DNA of 64,000 bases from Polytrichum commune (Eukaryota > Streptophyta > Polytrichopsida > Polytrichales > Polytrichaceae), in contig OX485805.1 of NCBI GenBank assembly GCA_950295325.1, forward strand, positions 21,317,501 through 21,381,500, given 5' to 3'. A model generated the notes under the pieces. It made no database searches, had not been told where the DNA came from, and saw only the letters and a program-made list of their open reading frames with translations. Positions 63,938 to 64,000 of the stretch are shown here, piece by piece. The position numbers and the translations under genes are program-made. Position 1 is the stretch's first letter. Each line of letters opens with the position of its first letter.

Positions 63938-64000
63938 GCCAATGGGTGTTAAGTGGCTCATTTTCTTAATTAGAACCCCCTATAAGTTTATGGAATGTGG
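63938..64000 (+). repeat. Interspersed repeat R1, cut by the window end
   Basis: The R1 start (GGGTGTTAAGTGGCTCATTTTC, CTTAATTAGAACCCCCTATA) is present and runs off the window. Confidence 0.55.

Overview
The window is nuclear DNA from a land plant. Genes are split into many short exons with GT-AG introns, intergenic DNA is wide and AT-rich, plant-type protein families are present, and the intergenic space is full of inverted-repeat elements, microsatellites and decayed transposons. The lineage cannot be fixed from the sequence alone. I saw no bacterial operons, CRISPR array, rRNA operon or convincing tRNA gene.

Five protein-coding genes can be assembled by joining exons. Each model keeps an open frame across every junction. 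Four lie on the minus strand. (1) 832-4424 is a seven-exon FSH-type serine hydrolase with changed active-site signature residues. (2) 6555-11114 is ALG2, the GDP-mannose mannosyltransferase of N-glycan assembly, in eight exons. (3) 28921-38834 is a PGAP1-type GPI inositol-deacylase, in eighteen exons plus one possible cassette exon. (4) 48919-53643 is a DHHC palmitoyltransferase of the plant PAT21/PAT22 type, in nine exons. The fifth gene, on the plus strand at about 25973-27516, has at least three exons and resembles the L-2-amino-thiazoline-4-carboxylate hydrolase family. ALG2 and PGAP1 both act at the ER membrane, but nothing shows that these genes are co-regulated; they look like ordinary independent plant genes.

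The rest is accessory DNA. From 11.1 to 24.4 kb there is no recognisable gene, but there are two inverted-repeat elements side by side (hAT-like at 16.0 kb, pogo-like at 16.7 kb), an unidentified broken coding remnant at 13.6-14.7 kb and a G-run tract at 20.8 kb. A block at 24.4-26.0 kb is built from repeat copies and forms the likely intron before the thiazoline-hydrolase exons. A LINE fragment lies at 28.2-28.5 kb. The 39.5-48 kb stretch holds unidentified coding remnants, a deleted pogo element whose ends resemble the 16.7 kb element, and a three-unit tandem array. The 55.8-64 kb stretch holds two interspersed repeat families and a broken pogo/Tigger transposase.

The most notable points are the thiazoline-hydrolase-like plant gene, the altered FSH hydrolase, an interspersed repeat of about 400 bp with around ten copies here (one inside the last PGAP1 intron), a repeat family that carries its own CT microsatellite, and a pogo group present as transposase, deletion derivative and short non-autonomous element.
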